64,000 bases of DNA, taken from assembly GCA_023409975.1 (NCBI GenBank), contig JAEYQO010000104.1, positions 12,023-76,022 on the forward strand, given 5' to 3'. Origin of the DNA: Bacteroidota bacterium. GTDB lineage: Bacteria > Bacteroidota > Bacteroidia > Chitinophagales > Chitinophagaceae. Below, one piece after another: positions 8,578-17,996 of this stretch. Under the pieces are notes generated by a model. It searched no databases and was not told the origin of the DNA. It saw only the letters and a program-made list of their open reading frames with translations. Within the stretch, counting starts at the first letter, position 1, and each line of letters starts with the position of its first letter. A program made the position numbers and the translations under genes.

Positions 8578-9474
8578 CTACTGCTCACTTGTCAGCCATT
8601 CGAGTATATTCAATAGTAAAGGCAGATTATTTGGTGCAAAGTCGGCGTTCATACCCACCTTCACCTTGCCTGCAACCTGGGCAGTGAACATGGCTGCTTC
8701 ACCCGATACTACCACTTTCCCTTTACCGAATCTGCTATAAGCCAGTTGGCTGAGTCCGGCTGCTGGTTGCATCTTCATCTGGTCGTTAAACTGCCAGGCC
8801 ACTTCCGGCATCAGAACCCAGTAATTTGAATCCAGTGTGAGAACTGCGGTCGCATCATCAGGGATCTGGAATGCCTGTCCTGTGAAAGAAACAATGCTGT
8901 CAATACCTTCCGTTAGGGAATTCGATTGCAGCATCTGATTGTTTCTGCTGAACAGGTCGTAGTTTTTCCTGGGCCTCCTCATGGCAAATCCGTCGTAGAA
9001 TTCATAGCCGAAGGCAGCTGCGAGGTTGCTGGCAGCACCGGGGAAAGGCATATGATCGGCAATGAGGAAAAGCCGACCCCCGTCAGACACCCAGTCTTTG
9101 ATGACAGCAACTTCCTCATCGGAAAAGGCAGGATGAACTGGTTGTTCCCAGGCCTCGATATTCTCTTCATGGAGCGCATTGGCAATGACCAGAATCTTTG
9201 CGTCTTTCAATTGGTCCTTTTCAAATTTGCGACTGATGGATTTAACCTGAAACCCACTTGCTACGGCCACCTTTCCGAATGGAGCGAAACGTTCTTCCAG
9301 TGTGTGGAAATTATGGTGGCCTGCGTCAATAAGCATCACCGGACCCTGGCCTTTCGGGAACAACGGCTGTTTCAGCCCCGGATCAAAATCTTTATCTGGT
9401 CTTTGTTGTGCGCAGCCTGTAAGGGGTATCCAGGTGGCGGCTGCAGCCAGGATCAAACTAATGAGTTGTTTCAT
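8578..9474 (-). CDS. Lipoprotein with ThuA/DUF4350-like (class I glutamine amidotransferase-like) fold
   Basis: 298 residues. A signal peptide ends in the lipobox LTGC with Cys21, so the mature protein should be lipid-anchored. The body has a flavodoxin/GATase-like pattern: GPVMLIDAGHHNFH, then ILVIANALHEEN, VIKDWVSDGGRLFLIADH, and a C-terminal GKVVVSGEAAMF strand. This arrangement is typical of DUF4350/IFT52-like periplasmic sensors or binding domains that look like amidotransferases without the catalytic Cys. Substrate not known. It is the last gene of the PadR operon, overlapping the preceding gene by 17 nt. Confidence 0.78.
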   Translation of the reverse strand: MKQLISLILAAAATWIPLTGCAQQRPDKDFDPGLKQPLFPKGQGPVMLIDAGHHNFHTLEERFAPFGKVAVASGFQVKSISRKFEKDQLKDAKILVIANALHEENIEAWEQPVHPAFSDEEVAVIKDWVSDGGRLFLIADHMPFPGAASNLAAAFGYEFYDGFAMRRPRKNYDLFSRNNQMLQSNSLTEGIDSIVSFTGQAFQIPDDATAVLTLDSNYWVLMPEVAWQFNDQMKMQPAAGLSQLAYSRFGKGKVVVSGEAAMFTAQVAGKVKVGMNADFAPNNLPLLLNILEWLTSEQ

Positions 9475-10093
9475 GACTGGTGGTTTTTACAAAGCCATTC
9501 TTATACATCTGGTAGAAAAACAAGGGGAGAAACAGGAAATTGAGCAGGATGGTTCCCAAACCATAGATCACATTGGCGCCCGGCATATGAAAGGTCTTAA
9601 ACATGAAGCCGATAGCTATAAGAGCAAGGGAGGTTACACCCGCAAAGGTTCGTAACCAGAAGCTGGAGGGCTGATCGCGCAGGAACCGGGTAGCATGGAT
9701 GGCTGTCAGGATCATAGTGATCAACAGCATAGCAAAGCCCAGGAACAGGAGTATGGGCGCAGGGAACCAATGCAGTGTTTTAAACATGATACCTGTGGAG
9801 ATCAGGAAGGCTGAAGTGAAGCCTGTAAAGAACAATAGCTTTTTCATCTGTAGCTGTTTTTTATAGTTAACAAAAAGGAAGTGCTCGAATTCTAATTCTT
9901 TGAATCCGCCGGGTGCGATCTCATGAAGTGCCTGCGCCCAGGCGGTTTCTATTGTAGTGCCGTTTTCTATCTGCTCCTCTATGAAGCAACAGAAGTGATC
10001 CAGCAGCTCCGGTTTAAGCGTCTGTTTCCGGAGCCCCTGTTGGTGTAGCTGTGCAGCCACCCAGTCGACCTGTTGTTCATTGAGCTGGTACAT
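9458..10093 (-). CDS. PadR-linked membrane protein with N-terminal cytoplasmic helical domain
   Basis: 211 residues. The first 85 residues are soluble and helical (QQVDWVAAQLHQQG, LLDHFCCFIEEQIENG) and resemble the permease-prefix/DUF1700-like domains coded next to PadR regulators. Four hydrophobic helices follow (about 91-110, 117-138, 150-168, 175-198). The start overlaps the padR end by 17 nt, and its own end overlaps the lipoprotein gene by 17 nt, so translation is probably coupled. Family context suggests a membrane stress or envelope function under PadR control; specific role unknown. Confidence 0.78.
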   Translation of the reverse strand: MYQLNEQQVDWVAAQLHQQGLRKQTLKPELLDHFCCFIEEQIENGTTIETAWAQALHEIAPGGFKELEFEHFLFVNYKKQLQMKKLLFFTGFTSAFLISTGIMFKTLHWFPAPILLFLGFAMLLITMILTAIHATRFLRDQPSSFWLRTFAGVTSLALIAIGFMFKTFHMPGANVIYGLGTILLNFLFLPLFFYQMYKNGFVKTTSHETTH

Positions 10094-10427
10094 AGCTGCC
10101 TGGAAAAGGTAGAATCAGTTCTTCAATTGTTTTAAGAAAACCTCTGAGCTCCTCTACATGCATTTTTGTAGCCTTCTTTCCGGGAGCTGTAAGCTTGTAA
10201 TACTTCCGGACTCTCTTTCCGATAAAAACTTCTTCAGAAGTCACAAGTCCCTCAGCTTCCAGTCTGTGGAGGGCGGGGTATAGCGACCCTTCCTTCAGAA
10301 GAATCTTTTCTTTTGAACGCTCCTTCACGAGCTGTGTAATCTCATACCCATAGAGTCTTTTGTGCTCGGTGAGCAGACAGAGGATCAGCGTGCTCAGGGT
10401 ACCTTTCAATAATTCCGTGTTATTCAT
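10077..10427 (-). CDS. PadR-family transcriptional regulator
   Basis: 116 residues with the PadR winged-helix layout: KGTLSTLILCLL, YGYEITQLV, then the wing region EGSLYPALHRLEAEGLV and RKYYKLTAPGKKA. PadR proteins are dimeric repressors that commonly autoregulate their operon. It is the first gene of a three-gene minus-strand operon with a well-formed promoter just upstream, so it likely controls the two membrane/lipoprotein genes after it (inference). Confidence 0.92.
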   Translation of the reverse strand: MNNTELLKGTLSTLILCLLTEHKRLYGYEITQLVKERSKEKILLKEGSLYPALHRLEAEGLVTSEEVFIGKRVRKYYKLTAPGKKATKMHVEELRGFLKTIEELILPFPGSYVPAQ

Positions 10428-10448
10428 GTCTCATGTTCCTATACATCG

Positions 10449-10480
10449 CAAAGCTAGGTATGCTGTTTGAATTATGCAAA
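10449..10480 (-). promoter_or_regulatory. Promoter of the padR operon
   Basis: On the minus strand, TTTG (complement of 10477-10480), 20-nt spacer, TAGCTTTG (complement of 10449-10456), 21 nt before the padR start codon. A good match to the Bacteroidota consensus. Confidence 0.7.
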
Positions 10481-10567
10481 TTATCCTATAAAGAATCTTT
10501 GTTTCAATGTTTCGGGATAGGAAAGGCGTACTTACCAGTGGCTTAAATTTGTTATCTCACTTCGTTT

Positions 10568-11446
10568 ATGGCTCAGGAGCACCATCATGTACAACATCAT
10601 CAGGGGTCAGGAAACCTGCGGATGGCATTTTTCCTAAACCTGGTATTTGCGATCATTGAGCTTCTCGGGGGGCTGATCACTAATAGTGTTGCCATTCTTT
10701 CAGACGCTGTTCACGATCTTGGAGATAGCATTACACTAGGGATTTCCTGGTACCTGCAGAAGAAGTCGCGTCAGCCCGGGAATTCAACCTACACCTACGG
10801 TTATCAGCGTTTTTCCTTGCTGGGTGCTCTCGTCAATGCTCTTGTTCTGATGATCGGCTCCCTGTTTGTTATCGCAGAGGCTATAGAACGACTACGGTCT
10901 CCGGAACAGGCAGATGCAGGGGGGATGGTGTTATTGGCACTGCTGGGTATTGTCTTTAATGGCCTGGCATTACTCAGGCTTCGGAAAGGTTCTAGTTTGA
11001 ACGAGCGAGTAGTTTCTCTGCATTTTATAGAGGATGTACTGGGCTGGGTTGCTGTCCTGATCGGTGCAGTAGTGATGTTGTTCTGGGACGTGCCGGTACT
11101 GGATCCACTTTTGTCGCTCGCAATAGCAGCGTACATTTTGTTCAATGTCTACAGGAATCTGCTTCCTGTACTCCGGGTGATCCTGCAAGGTGTGCCCAGT
11201 CATTCGCAGCAGGAGAAGATCAGGGAACTGATCGTTAGTCACCCTGAGGTGAAAAGTATTCATGACTTCCGGCTTTGGTCTCTGGACGGAGAAGAATGTG
11301 TCCTGTCGTTTCATCTGGTGCTTAAAGACGAGATGAATCTGAAGCAGGCGGAATTCCTGAAAGAGTCGATCAAGGTGGAGTTACGTGCGCTGAAGGTAGC
11401 CCATGCCACTATCGAGATCGAGTATAAGCCGGAACACGCCGGATAG
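10568..11446 (+). CDS. czcD: Cation diffusion facilitator, zinc/cobalt/cadmium exporter (CzcD/ZitB type)
   Basis: 292 residues. The His-rich N-terminus (HHHVQHH) is typical of zinc transporters. Six membrane helices; the metal site is seen as HxxxD in helix 2 (His49, Asp53 in SDAVHDLGDS) and HxxxD in helix 5 (LHFIEDVLGW). A C-terminal cytoplasmic ferredoxin-like domain starts near 210 (SHPEVKSIHDFRLWSLDG). The protein exchanges cytoplasmic Zn2+ or related ions for protons at the inner membrane. A -7 like motif TAAATTTG (10544-10551) lies 16 nt upstream, without a clear -33. It is convergent with the response-regulator gene, 2 nt apart. The symbol is a family name; metal preference is not provable here. 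Confidence 0.93.
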   Translation: MAQEHHHVQHHQGSGNLRMAFFLNLVFAIIELLGGLITNSVAILSDAVHDLGDSITLGISWYLQKKSRQPGNSTYTYGYQRFSLLGALVNALVLMIGSLFVIAEAIERLRSPEQADAGGMVLLALLGIVFNGLALLRLRKGSSLNERVVSLHFIEDVLGWVAVLIGAVVMLFWDVPVLDPLLSLAIAAYILFNVYRNLLPVLRVILQGVPSHSQQEKIRELIVSHPEVKSIHDFRLWSLDGEECVLSFHLVLKDEMNLKQAEFLKESIKVELRALKVAHATIEIEYKPEHAG

Positions 11447-11448
11447 GA

Positions 11449-11904
11449 TCAGGATTTGAGATGTCCATTCAATCTGTCCAGTTCTCCATTCCTGCAGTGA
11501 CTCACGACTGCTGAAAGGACTTCTATAAGCAGTTTATACTCTGATGGTTTTGTAATAAAACTGATGGCGCCAAGGTCAGAGGCAATTTCCCGGTCTCGGT
11601 CATGCGACGAAGTGGAGTACATAATAACGGGAATATCCCGGTGCTCCTGAGTCTTCTTGAGTTGTGTCAGGCATTGCCAGCCACTCATTCCCGGGAGATT
11701 TATGTCCAGAAAGATCAGATCAGGTTTTAGCCCGCCATTCCCTCCAAGTCTGTTTAAGGCATCCTCGGCGTTTTCTGCAAACTCGCAACTGATTTGACTG
11801 TCAACACTTGCGAGTGCTTCTGAAAATAATTCGCGGTCATCTGCATCATCGTCTACTACTAAGAAACTATTTTTCATGGGGTCTTGTTGGTTAGATTCTG
11901 GCAT
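11449..11904 (-). CDS. Single-domain response regulator (Rcp1-like)
   Basis: About 151 residues, a lone receiver: acidic pocket VVDDDADD, phospho-acceptor Asp in IFLDINLPGMSG, switch Thr/Ser in MYSTSS and Lys in ITKPSE. No DNA-binding output. The frame starts 14 nt inside the upstream giant kinase gene, implying translational coupling; an internal Met at 11877 (MKNSFLVVDDD) could be the true start. Similar stand-alone regulators act downstream of phytochrome-like and multi-PAS kinases. It is paralogous to the regulator at 17494-17961. Confidence 0.9.
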   Translation of the reverse strand: MPESNQQDPMKNSFLVVDDDADDRELFSEALASVDSQISCEFAENAEDALNRLGGNGGLKPDLIFLDINLPGMSGWQCLTQLKKTQEHRDIPVIMYSTSSHDRDREIASDLGAISFITKPSEYKLLIEVLSAVVSHCRNGELDRLNGHLKS

Positions 11905-14900
11905 TTTCTTGTTTCATAGGTAACAGGATCGTGAATGTTGCACCCTGTTCTCTTTCGCCTTTTGCACTGATCTGTCCTCTGTGACGTTCCACGATCTTTT
12001 TGCAAAGAGCCAGTCCGAGCCCTGTACCTTCAAAACGGTCTTTGGAGTGCAGACGCGTAAAGGTATTAAAGATCTTTTCAGCATACTCCTGTTGGAAGCC
12101 GATACCATTATCTTCAATGGTAATTGCGGCATAACGCCCGGAAACATCCTCGACTTCTTTTGAAGAAATGGTGATTACAGGGTGGGTATCTTCTTTGGCG
12201 AACTTGAGAGAGTTGTTTACGAGGTTGTAGAAAAGCTGATAGATCAACAAGGACGCGCCTGGCACGGCTGGTAGTCTGCCTCTTTTTATCTGCGCGTTTT
12301 TCTGGTTTATCGGAATTTCCAGGTCAGCTTCCACATGATCGATCACCTCATTGAGGTCCACGTCACTGATCGGCTGTTTTTCAGCATCAGCCTTTGAGTA
12401 ATTCAATACACCGTCAATCATCGCAATCATCCTGTCTGTAGCGTTCTGGACTTTGTTGATAAAGGTTTTACCTTTTTCCGGAAGCATTTCAGCGAACTCG
12501 TCCTCCAGCCGGAGCGTAAACGTTTTGATCTTGCGTACCGGTTCTTTCAGATCGTGACTGGCGACGTGGGCAAACTGCTGGAGATCCTGGTTTGATCGCT
12601 GCAGTTCCTGGGTTCTTTCTGTTACCAGCATCTCCAGTTTTTCCTGGAAGGTTTTCTGATCATCGATATCTGTACTGGTGCCCACCCAACGCACCACATT
12701 ACCATTGGAGTCGTTGAGTGGGTGTACCCTTGTGAGAAACCAACGGTATTCACCATCGTGTCTCCGCATCTGGAAAGTAAATTCAAATGGCTCCTCGGAA
12801 CGCAGGCCTTCTGTGGTAAGTGCCATTACAGCATCCTGTTCTTCAGGGTGGTAACAAGAGCGCCAGCCCCAGCCTTCCATTTCCGAAGCGGGTGCCCCTG
12901 TATACTCAAACCAACGGTTATTGTACCAGTAGACCCATCCATCAGACCTGGCCATCCAGGTGAGGTTCTGAATGCTGTCTGCGAGCGTCCGGAATTGTTC
13001 CTCGCTTTGCTTGAGTGCTTCTTCAGCCAGTTTCCTTTCGTGAATATCGAAGCCAACACCTACATGGCCAATGAAGCCGCCATTTGGCAGAAACCGGGGG
13101 CTTCCTTTGAAAGTATGCCAGCGGTATTCGCCATCATGCCTTTTGAGCCGCACTTCGGGGATTGTATAGGCCTCTTTATTACGGAAACCCTCAGTGTATT
13201 TTTCAAAAACCAGGTGCAGGTCGTCGGGATGAATAAACCCGTTCCATGCACGTTCCAGTGCTTCGTCATAATTCTGACCCGTATAATCCAGCCAGGTTTT
13301 ATTGAAGTAGCTCATCGTAGCCTGCTCGTTCGGCTCTACTATGTAAATGATCATAGGAGTCTGGTCCGCCAGCATACGGAAGCGCTTCTCACTTTCCATG
13401 AGCGCTTTTTCCGCTTTTTGCTTTTCCAGAACATCCTGATACCATTCAATAACGATACCCGCTGAACGGGAAAGAAGATTGACCACATCCTTGTCTTCCT
13501 CACTTGGAGTATGGATCTCAGGATAGTAGAAAGCGAAAGTGCCCAGCACCTTTCCTCTCGAAGAAAAGATCGGCGTTGACCAGCAGGCCCGGAGCCCATG
13601 TGTCAGTGCCAGGTCTTTGAAATTATGCCATCGTGGATCATTCGCGATATCGGCGACTACAACCTCCTTCTGTAAGAATGCGGCGGTACCGCAGGATCCA
13701 ACCTGCTCACCGATGGAAATACCATGAATAGCTGCATTATACGCTTCCGGCAGGCTCGGGGCAGCGCCGTGAAGCAGCCGCTGACCTTCTTCGTCCAACA
13801 GGAGCAGAGAGGCTGATAGTGGGAAAGATGCATTAGTTTCTGCCGCTCTTACCAGGGTCTCCAATACAGCCGGAAGCGGCTCTGCATGAACAGCCTGTTC
13901 GAAAGCTTCCTTTTGCCCTTTCAGGATTGATTCTATGCGCTTCCTTTCGGTGATGTCCTGCATGGAACCGAGCATCCGGGTGGCTTTACCGGAAGCGTCT
14001 CTGATAACATACCCGCGGTCGAGAACAGACTTATAACTACCCTGCGATGTGCGGAAACGGTATTCATCAATCCAGAAGCTATCGCCCTTGTCAATGATTT
14101 CATGAATGCCATTGACAACACGATCCTGATCGTCCGGATGTATGCCGTTATACCAGGATGCGACGGTAGGGTCGATTTCGTAATCCTCAAATCCGAACAA
14201 GGTTTTGAAGCCTTCATTCCACCATAGGGAATTTGTTTGCAGTTCCCAATCCCAAACAGCGTCCTGGGTCGCTTTCGTTACCAGACGGAATCGCTCATCG
14301 CTCTCCACGAGCTGTTGCTTTGCTTTCACCTGTTGGGTCACATCATTGGCAATGACTAACACTCCGCTGATCTGACCATCCATTTCACGGTAGGGCTGAT
14401 AAATGAAGTTGAAATAAACGGTTTCCTTTGTACCGTCCTGGCGATGGAAGGTAGCGGGCGTTTCTGTTCCTTTAATAATCTTATCGTTGAAATAGACATC
14501 CTGCAGCAGGTCCAGGAAACCCTGTTCTTTAGCCTCCGGTAGAATATCAAGGAATTTCTTTCCGATTGCCGAACTGTCGACCTGCCAGACATTGAAGAGT
14601 GGCTGGTTGGCTACTTCTAAGACCATGTCCGGTCCTTTAAGAATCAGTATTGGATCAGGAGCCTGCTCGAGAACACTTCTGAAGAGATTTTCGCTGAGCT
14701 CAATTCTCTTTCTGGCCTGCACGGTTTCGGTTACGTCAATGGAAAAGTTCAGCACACCCTGGACTTCCCCGCGCAGGTTGTGCCAGGGTTTATAGGCTAC
14801 ATTGAAGAATCGTTCCCGGAGTACGCCGCTTTCATCCCTCAACTGCACGGGCATTTCGTTTTTCGTAACAGTCTGCCCGGTTTGATATACCTCGTCGAGT

Positions 14901-17356
14901 ATGGATAGAACATCTTGTTGTTCCAGCTCGGGAAGGGCTTCTCTCACAGTCATTCCGGTAAAATCCTTGTTACCGAAAACCTCTTTGTTTTTTGGATGGA
15001 AGAATTCAAAATGGTGCTGCGGCCCTTTGAATACATTGATTGTCGCCGGTGCCTGCAGAAAGAGCTGATAGAATTGCTGTTCCGTCTCCCGCCGTACTTT
15101 ATTGATTCGGATATGATTGGTGACACGTACAAGCAGTTCCTTAGCTGAAAATGGCTTGACAAGATAGTCATCTGCGCCTGCATCTAAACCTTCCACCTTG
15201 GCTTCTTCCCCGGCTCTTGCTGATAGGAAAATGACCGGTGTATGTTTGAGTTCCGGGTGCTGTCGGATCTTCTCAAGTAATCCGAAGCCATCCAACAGTG
15301 GCATCATGATATCTGATAGAACCAGCTCGGGCCTGTCTGTTATCATTTTTTCGTATGCATCATTACCATCTTTAGCGGTTATAACCTCGAAATGTTCGGC
15401 CAGTAATCGCTGAAGGTATTCGCGCATGTCTGCATTGTCATCTGCGATCAACACTTTGTGAATCTGATCGCCGGTAAGGTTTCCTATCGGTGAATTCGGA
15501 ACCTCATTTTTAGCCGCTTTACGTTCCTGGAGGGGAAGCCATTTCATGGCTTCTTCAGCAAATACAACAGAATGGGTGCCCGAGGAGCCGGTATGTGCCG
15601 ACTCGTTGATCTTCTCTGGGGGAAGGTGATCTTTACCAGCGGGGATGTTGACTGTGAAAGTAGAACCCTTTCCCAGCTCGCTGGACACTTCAATGTTACC
15701 ATTGTGGATTTTCACAAGTTCCATTACCATCGCAAGTCCTATACCGGTACCTTCCTGACTCCTGCCTTCCGAATGCTCCACCCGGTGGAATCGGTTAAAT
15801 ATCTTTTCAATCTGGTCTGAGGGAATACCTATCCCGGTATCTTTCACACTGACCTGTATGGATTTTCCAGCCTGTGCCACTGAGACTATGATGGATCCCT
15901 TTTTGCTGTACTTGAAAGCATTGGAAACCAGGTTAAGGATGATCTTTTCCCACATGTCGACATCCACATAAACATCCTCCTTTATTCTGCCACAGTTGAA
16001 AACAAGTTGCATCCCTGCTTTCTCGACTGCAGATCTGAAGGTGCTAACGAGGTCTTCCGTGAACTTGCAGATATTCACCCTGCTAAATCTGCCTTCCATT
16101 CGGCCGGCTTCAATTCGCGAGAAATCGAGGAGTGTGTTTACCAGCTTCTGCATTCGCCGGGCATTACGCAGGGCCACATCGAGCCTGGCTTTGTTTTCTT
16201 CGATCGCTTCAGGCTCCTGAAGAGCGTCCTCTATGGGGCCGACCAGTAGTGACAGGGGGGTGCGGAACTCATGGCTGATATTCGAGAAGAATATGGTTTT
16301 TGCACGATCGATTTCCGCCAGCGCTGCAGCTCGTTTTCTCTCCTCTTCCAGGGTACGTACGTCACCAAATGCTGTAGTGAGCTGATCTGTGATCAGTTGA
16401 AAGAAAGCCTGATATTTTTCATCCAGCAGCCGGTAGGGATTTAGACCTACCACGAGGACACCAATCGGCTCTCTGGTGGCGGTCGAGTGGACCGGAATAA
16501 CCAGGACGTTGTCGGGTGGTATTTGCCAGGCGCCAGTGGGAAGCTGACCGATTTTGGAAGTAAGACCTTCCATCAGGGCGGGCTGACCTGTCTCAAGAGC
16601 GCGTCTGATCGTAGTGGGAATTTCGCCATCCGCCTGAAGAGCTACTTCGTCGTCAACAAGCGCCCTGGAACCGGCCAGGTCGGTATGCGAGACAAGAACA
16701 GCCTTCCCATTCTCTATTTTTCTGAATAATGCGAATGGAAAATCCTGTGGATTCTCACCCAGAGTAGTGATCGTGTTTTCGATCACATCCTGATTCGTTT
16801 CACAATCCGAAAGCCGTTTGCCGAGGAGTGTAAGCGTCTTAAGCTGCCGCTCACTGATAATCTTAGCGGTATCATCTGTATTGGCACAGAACATTCCGGC
16901 GGTCTTACCATCGTCTCCGGGAATAGGGGTATAAGAGAAGGTATAGTAGGTTTCTTCGGGGTATCCGTTACGCTCCATGATGAGGAGTTGTGACTCTACA
17001 TACGTGCCTTGGTCATGCTCCATCACCTTGCGGAGTAGCGGGTCGATATCGTGCCAGATATCTTTCCATACTTCGGAAGCCGGTTTGCCAAGTGCCGACG
17101 GGTGTTTACCCCCAACAATAGCCTTATAGGGGTCATTGTATAATTTGATAAGTTCTTTGCCCCAGCCGATCCAGATTGGTTGTCTTGAGGTCAGCATGAT
17201 TCTGACACAGGTTCGAAGGTTTTGAGGCCAGGTGTGTACGGGCCCGAGTGGAGTGGTAGACCAATCAAACTTCCGGATATATTCACCCAGTTCGCCTCCA
17301 CCGGAAAGGAACTCGGGTAGGACAGGTGTTTCCGTTGAGGTCAGGTGTGATTCCAT
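11891..17356 (-). CDS. Giant hybrid histidine kinase with two kinase cores and an internal receiver (1821 aa)
   Basis: Domains in order: PAS (about 30-150); GAF (185-335); a first HisKA with His362 in SNISHEFRTP and HATPase_c (DTGIGIP, GTGIGLAM); receiver at about 628-745 with Asp682 in LSDIMMP; three PAS domains (760-1140); a second GAF (1150-1310); two more PAS domains (1325-1570); a second HisKA with His1601 in ASHDLKEP and a second HATPase_c (DNGIGF, GTGLGLAL). No membrane helix is evident, so it should be cytosolic. The second core closely resembles that of the 535-5496 kinase. Two complete kinase modules on one chain is unusual and could allow internal relay (inference). It is followed, with overlap, by a single-domain regulator. 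Confidence 0.93.
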   Translation of the reverse strand: MESHLTSTETPVLPEFLSGGGELGEYIRKFDWSTTPLGPVHTWPQNLRTCVRIMLTSRQPIWIGWGKELIKLYNDPYKAIVGGKHPSALGKPASEVWKDIWHDIDPLLRKVMEHDQGTYVESQLLIMERNGYPEETYYTFSYTPIPGDDGKTAGMFCANTDDTAKIISERQLKTLTLLGKRLSDCETNQDVIENTITTLGENPQDFPFALFRKIENGKAVLVSHTDLAGSRALVDDEVALQADGEIPTTIRRALETGQPALMEGLTSKIGQLPTGAWQIPPDNVLVIPVHSTATREPIGVLVVGLNPYRLLDEKYQAFFQLITDQLTTAFGDVRTLEEERKRAAALAEIDRAKTIFFSNISHEFRTPLSLLVGPIEDALQEPEAIEENKARLDVALRNARRMQKLVNTLLDFSRIEAGRMEGRFSRVNICKFTEDLVSTFRSAVEKAGMQLVFNCGRIKEDVYVDVDMWEKIILNLVSNAFKYSKKGSIIVSVAQAGKSIQVSVKDTGIGIPSDQIEKIFNRFHRVEHSEGRSQEGTGIGLAMVMELVKIHNGNIEVSSELGKGSTFTVNIPAGKDHLPPEKINESAHTGSSGTHSVVFAEEAMKWLPLQERKAAKNEVPNSPIGNLTGDQIHKVLIADDNADMREYLQRLLAEHFEVITAKDGNDAYEKMITDRPELVLSDIMMPLLDGFGLLEKIRQHPELKHTPVIFLSARAGEEAKVEGLDAGADDYLVKPFSAKELLVRVTNHIRINKVRRETEQQFYQLFLQAPATINVFKGPQHHFEFFHPKNKEVFGNKDFTGMTVREALPELEQQDVLSILDEVYQTGQTVTKNEMPVQLRDESGVLRERFFNVAYKPWHNLRGEVQGVLNFSIDVTETVQARKRIELSENLFRSVLEQAPDPILILKGPDMVLEVANQPLFNVWQVDSSAIGKKFLDILPEAKEQGFLDLLQDVYFNDKIIKGTETPATFHRQDGTKETVYFNFIYQPYREMDGQISGVLVIANDVTQQVKAKQQLVESDERFRLVTKATQDAVWDWELQTNSLWWNEGFKTLFGFEDYEIDPTVASWYNGIHPDDQDRVVNGIHEIIDKGDSFWIDEYRFRTSQGSYKSVLDRGYVIRDASGKATRMLGSMQDITERKRIESILKGQKEAFEQAVHAEPLPAVLETLVRAAETNASFPLSASLLLLDEEGQRLLHGAAPSLPEAYNAAIHGISIGEQVGSCGTAAFLQKEVVVADIANDPRWHNFKDLALTHGLRACWSTPIFSSRGKVLGTFAFYYPEIHTPSEEDKDVVNLLSRSAGIVIEWYQDVLEKQKAEKALMESEKRFRMLADQTPMIIYIVEPNEQATMSYFNKTWLDYTGQNYDEALERAWNGFIHPDDLHLVFEKYTEGFRNKEAYTIPEVRLKRHDGEYRWHTFKGSPRFLPNGGFIGHVGVGFDIHERKLAEEALKQSEEQFRTLADSIQNLTWMARSDGWVYWYNNRWFEYTGAPASEMEGWGWRSCYHPEEQDAVMALTTEGLRSEEPFEFTFQMRRHDGEYRWFLTRVHPLNDSNGNVVRWVGTSTDIDDQKTFQEKLEMLVTERTQELQRSNQDLQQFAHVASHDLKEPVRKIKTFTLRLEDEFAEMLPEKGKTFINKVQNATDRMIAMIDGVLNYSKADAEKQPISDVDLNEVIDHVEADLEIPINQKNAQIKRGRLPAVPGASLLIYQLFYNLVNNSLKFAKEDTHPVITISSKEVEDVSGRYAAITIEDNGIGFQQEYAEKIFNTFTRLHSKDRFEGTGLGLALCKKIVERHRGQISAKGEREQGATFTILLPMKQENARI

Positions 17357-17437
17357 AAATGCGGTTTAGGGGAGTGTCGATTCCATTTTTTTATAAAAAT
17401 TATGCCTAGCAACTTCAATACCAGGGGGTGTCATATT

Positions 17438-17467
17438 GAAAAAAAGCGCCTGTTTAATGCAGGCGCT
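17438..17467 (-). terminator. Intrinsic terminator of the 17494-17961 regulator gene
   Basis: An 8-bp perfect GC-rich stem (AGCGCCTG 17445-17452 with CAGGCGCT 17460-17467, 7-nt loop) followed on the minus strand by a run of T (A-run 17439-17445 on plus). It separates this gene from the giant kinase downstream on the same strand. Confidence 0.85.
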
Positions 17468-17493
17468 GTCAATAATGACGTGAGAAACGATAT

Positions 17494-17961
17494 CTAATTC
17501 AGGTGTAGTTGTTTATAAACTGTTTCGCAAATGCTGTCTATATCCTGAATCTTGAGCTTTTCCAGTACGATCTTCAGCATTTGCATTGTCTTTCTGAAAT
17601 CATAGGATTTCGTAACGAAACAGATAGCGCCTTTTTCAATCGCAAGTTCCCGGTCAGCTCTTCTGGATGAAGTGGTGTGAATGATCACCGGAATGTCCTT
17701 GAAGCGTTCCATTGATTTCAGTTTTTCAAGACATTCCCAGCCGCTCATTCCCGGCATGTTGAGGTCCAGAAAGATGATGTCAGGGTTGTCAAATTGCAGC
17801 GTCTCGAGTTTCTCCAGAGCTTCGAACCCATCATTAGCACAGTAGCAAATTACCTCAGGTTCGATGGAACTCAGGGCCTCACTAAATAAGCTACTGTCGT
17901 CATTGTCGTCATCTACGATGAGAAATTTTCTGTTAGAGGAGTGTTCAACTGTACTGGTCAT
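17494..17961 (-). CDS. Single-domain response regulator
   Basis: 155 residues: receiver with LIVDDDNDD acidic pocket, phospho-acceptor in IFLDLNMPGMSG, switch residues HTTSS and conserved Lys in FVTKSYD. No output domain. A longer frame from 18138 exists, but the -7 motif TATGTTTG at 17989-17996 lies downstream of that start, so translation most likely begins at 17961 (MTSTVEHSSN). Together with the 11449-11904 regulator it brackets the giant hybrid kinase; the two are close paralogues (both LFSEAL, PGMSGW, similar C-termini) and may compete for the same kinase. Confidence 0.9.
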   Translation of the reverse strand: MTSTVEHSSNRKFLIVDDDNDDSSLFSEALSSIEPEVICYCANDGFEALEKLETLQFDNPDIIFLDLNMPGMSGWECLEKLKSMERFKDIPVIIHTTSSRRADRELAIEKGAICFVTKSYDFRKTMQMLKIVLEKLKIQDIDSICETVYKQLHLN

Positions 17962-17988
17962 AGTGAGTCGATTAAGTTCAGTTATCAG

Positions 17989-17996
17989 CAAACATA
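17989..17996 (-). promoter_or_regulatory. -7 element for the response regulator
   Basis: TATGTTTG on the minus strand, matching TAnnTTTG, 27 nt before the chosen start at 17961. The -33 partner is weak (TTTC-like), so this is a partial promoter call; it decides the start choice. Confidence 0.5.

Noticed and set aside
8926..9543. 205-codon plus-strand frame antisense to the lipoprotein gene
   Set aside because: The minus-strand frame has a signal peptide, lipobox and a folded-domain pattern; this is its shadow.
12722..13465. 247-codon plus-strand frame within the giant hybrid kinase
   Set aside because: Antisense shadow of PAS-domain coding sequence.
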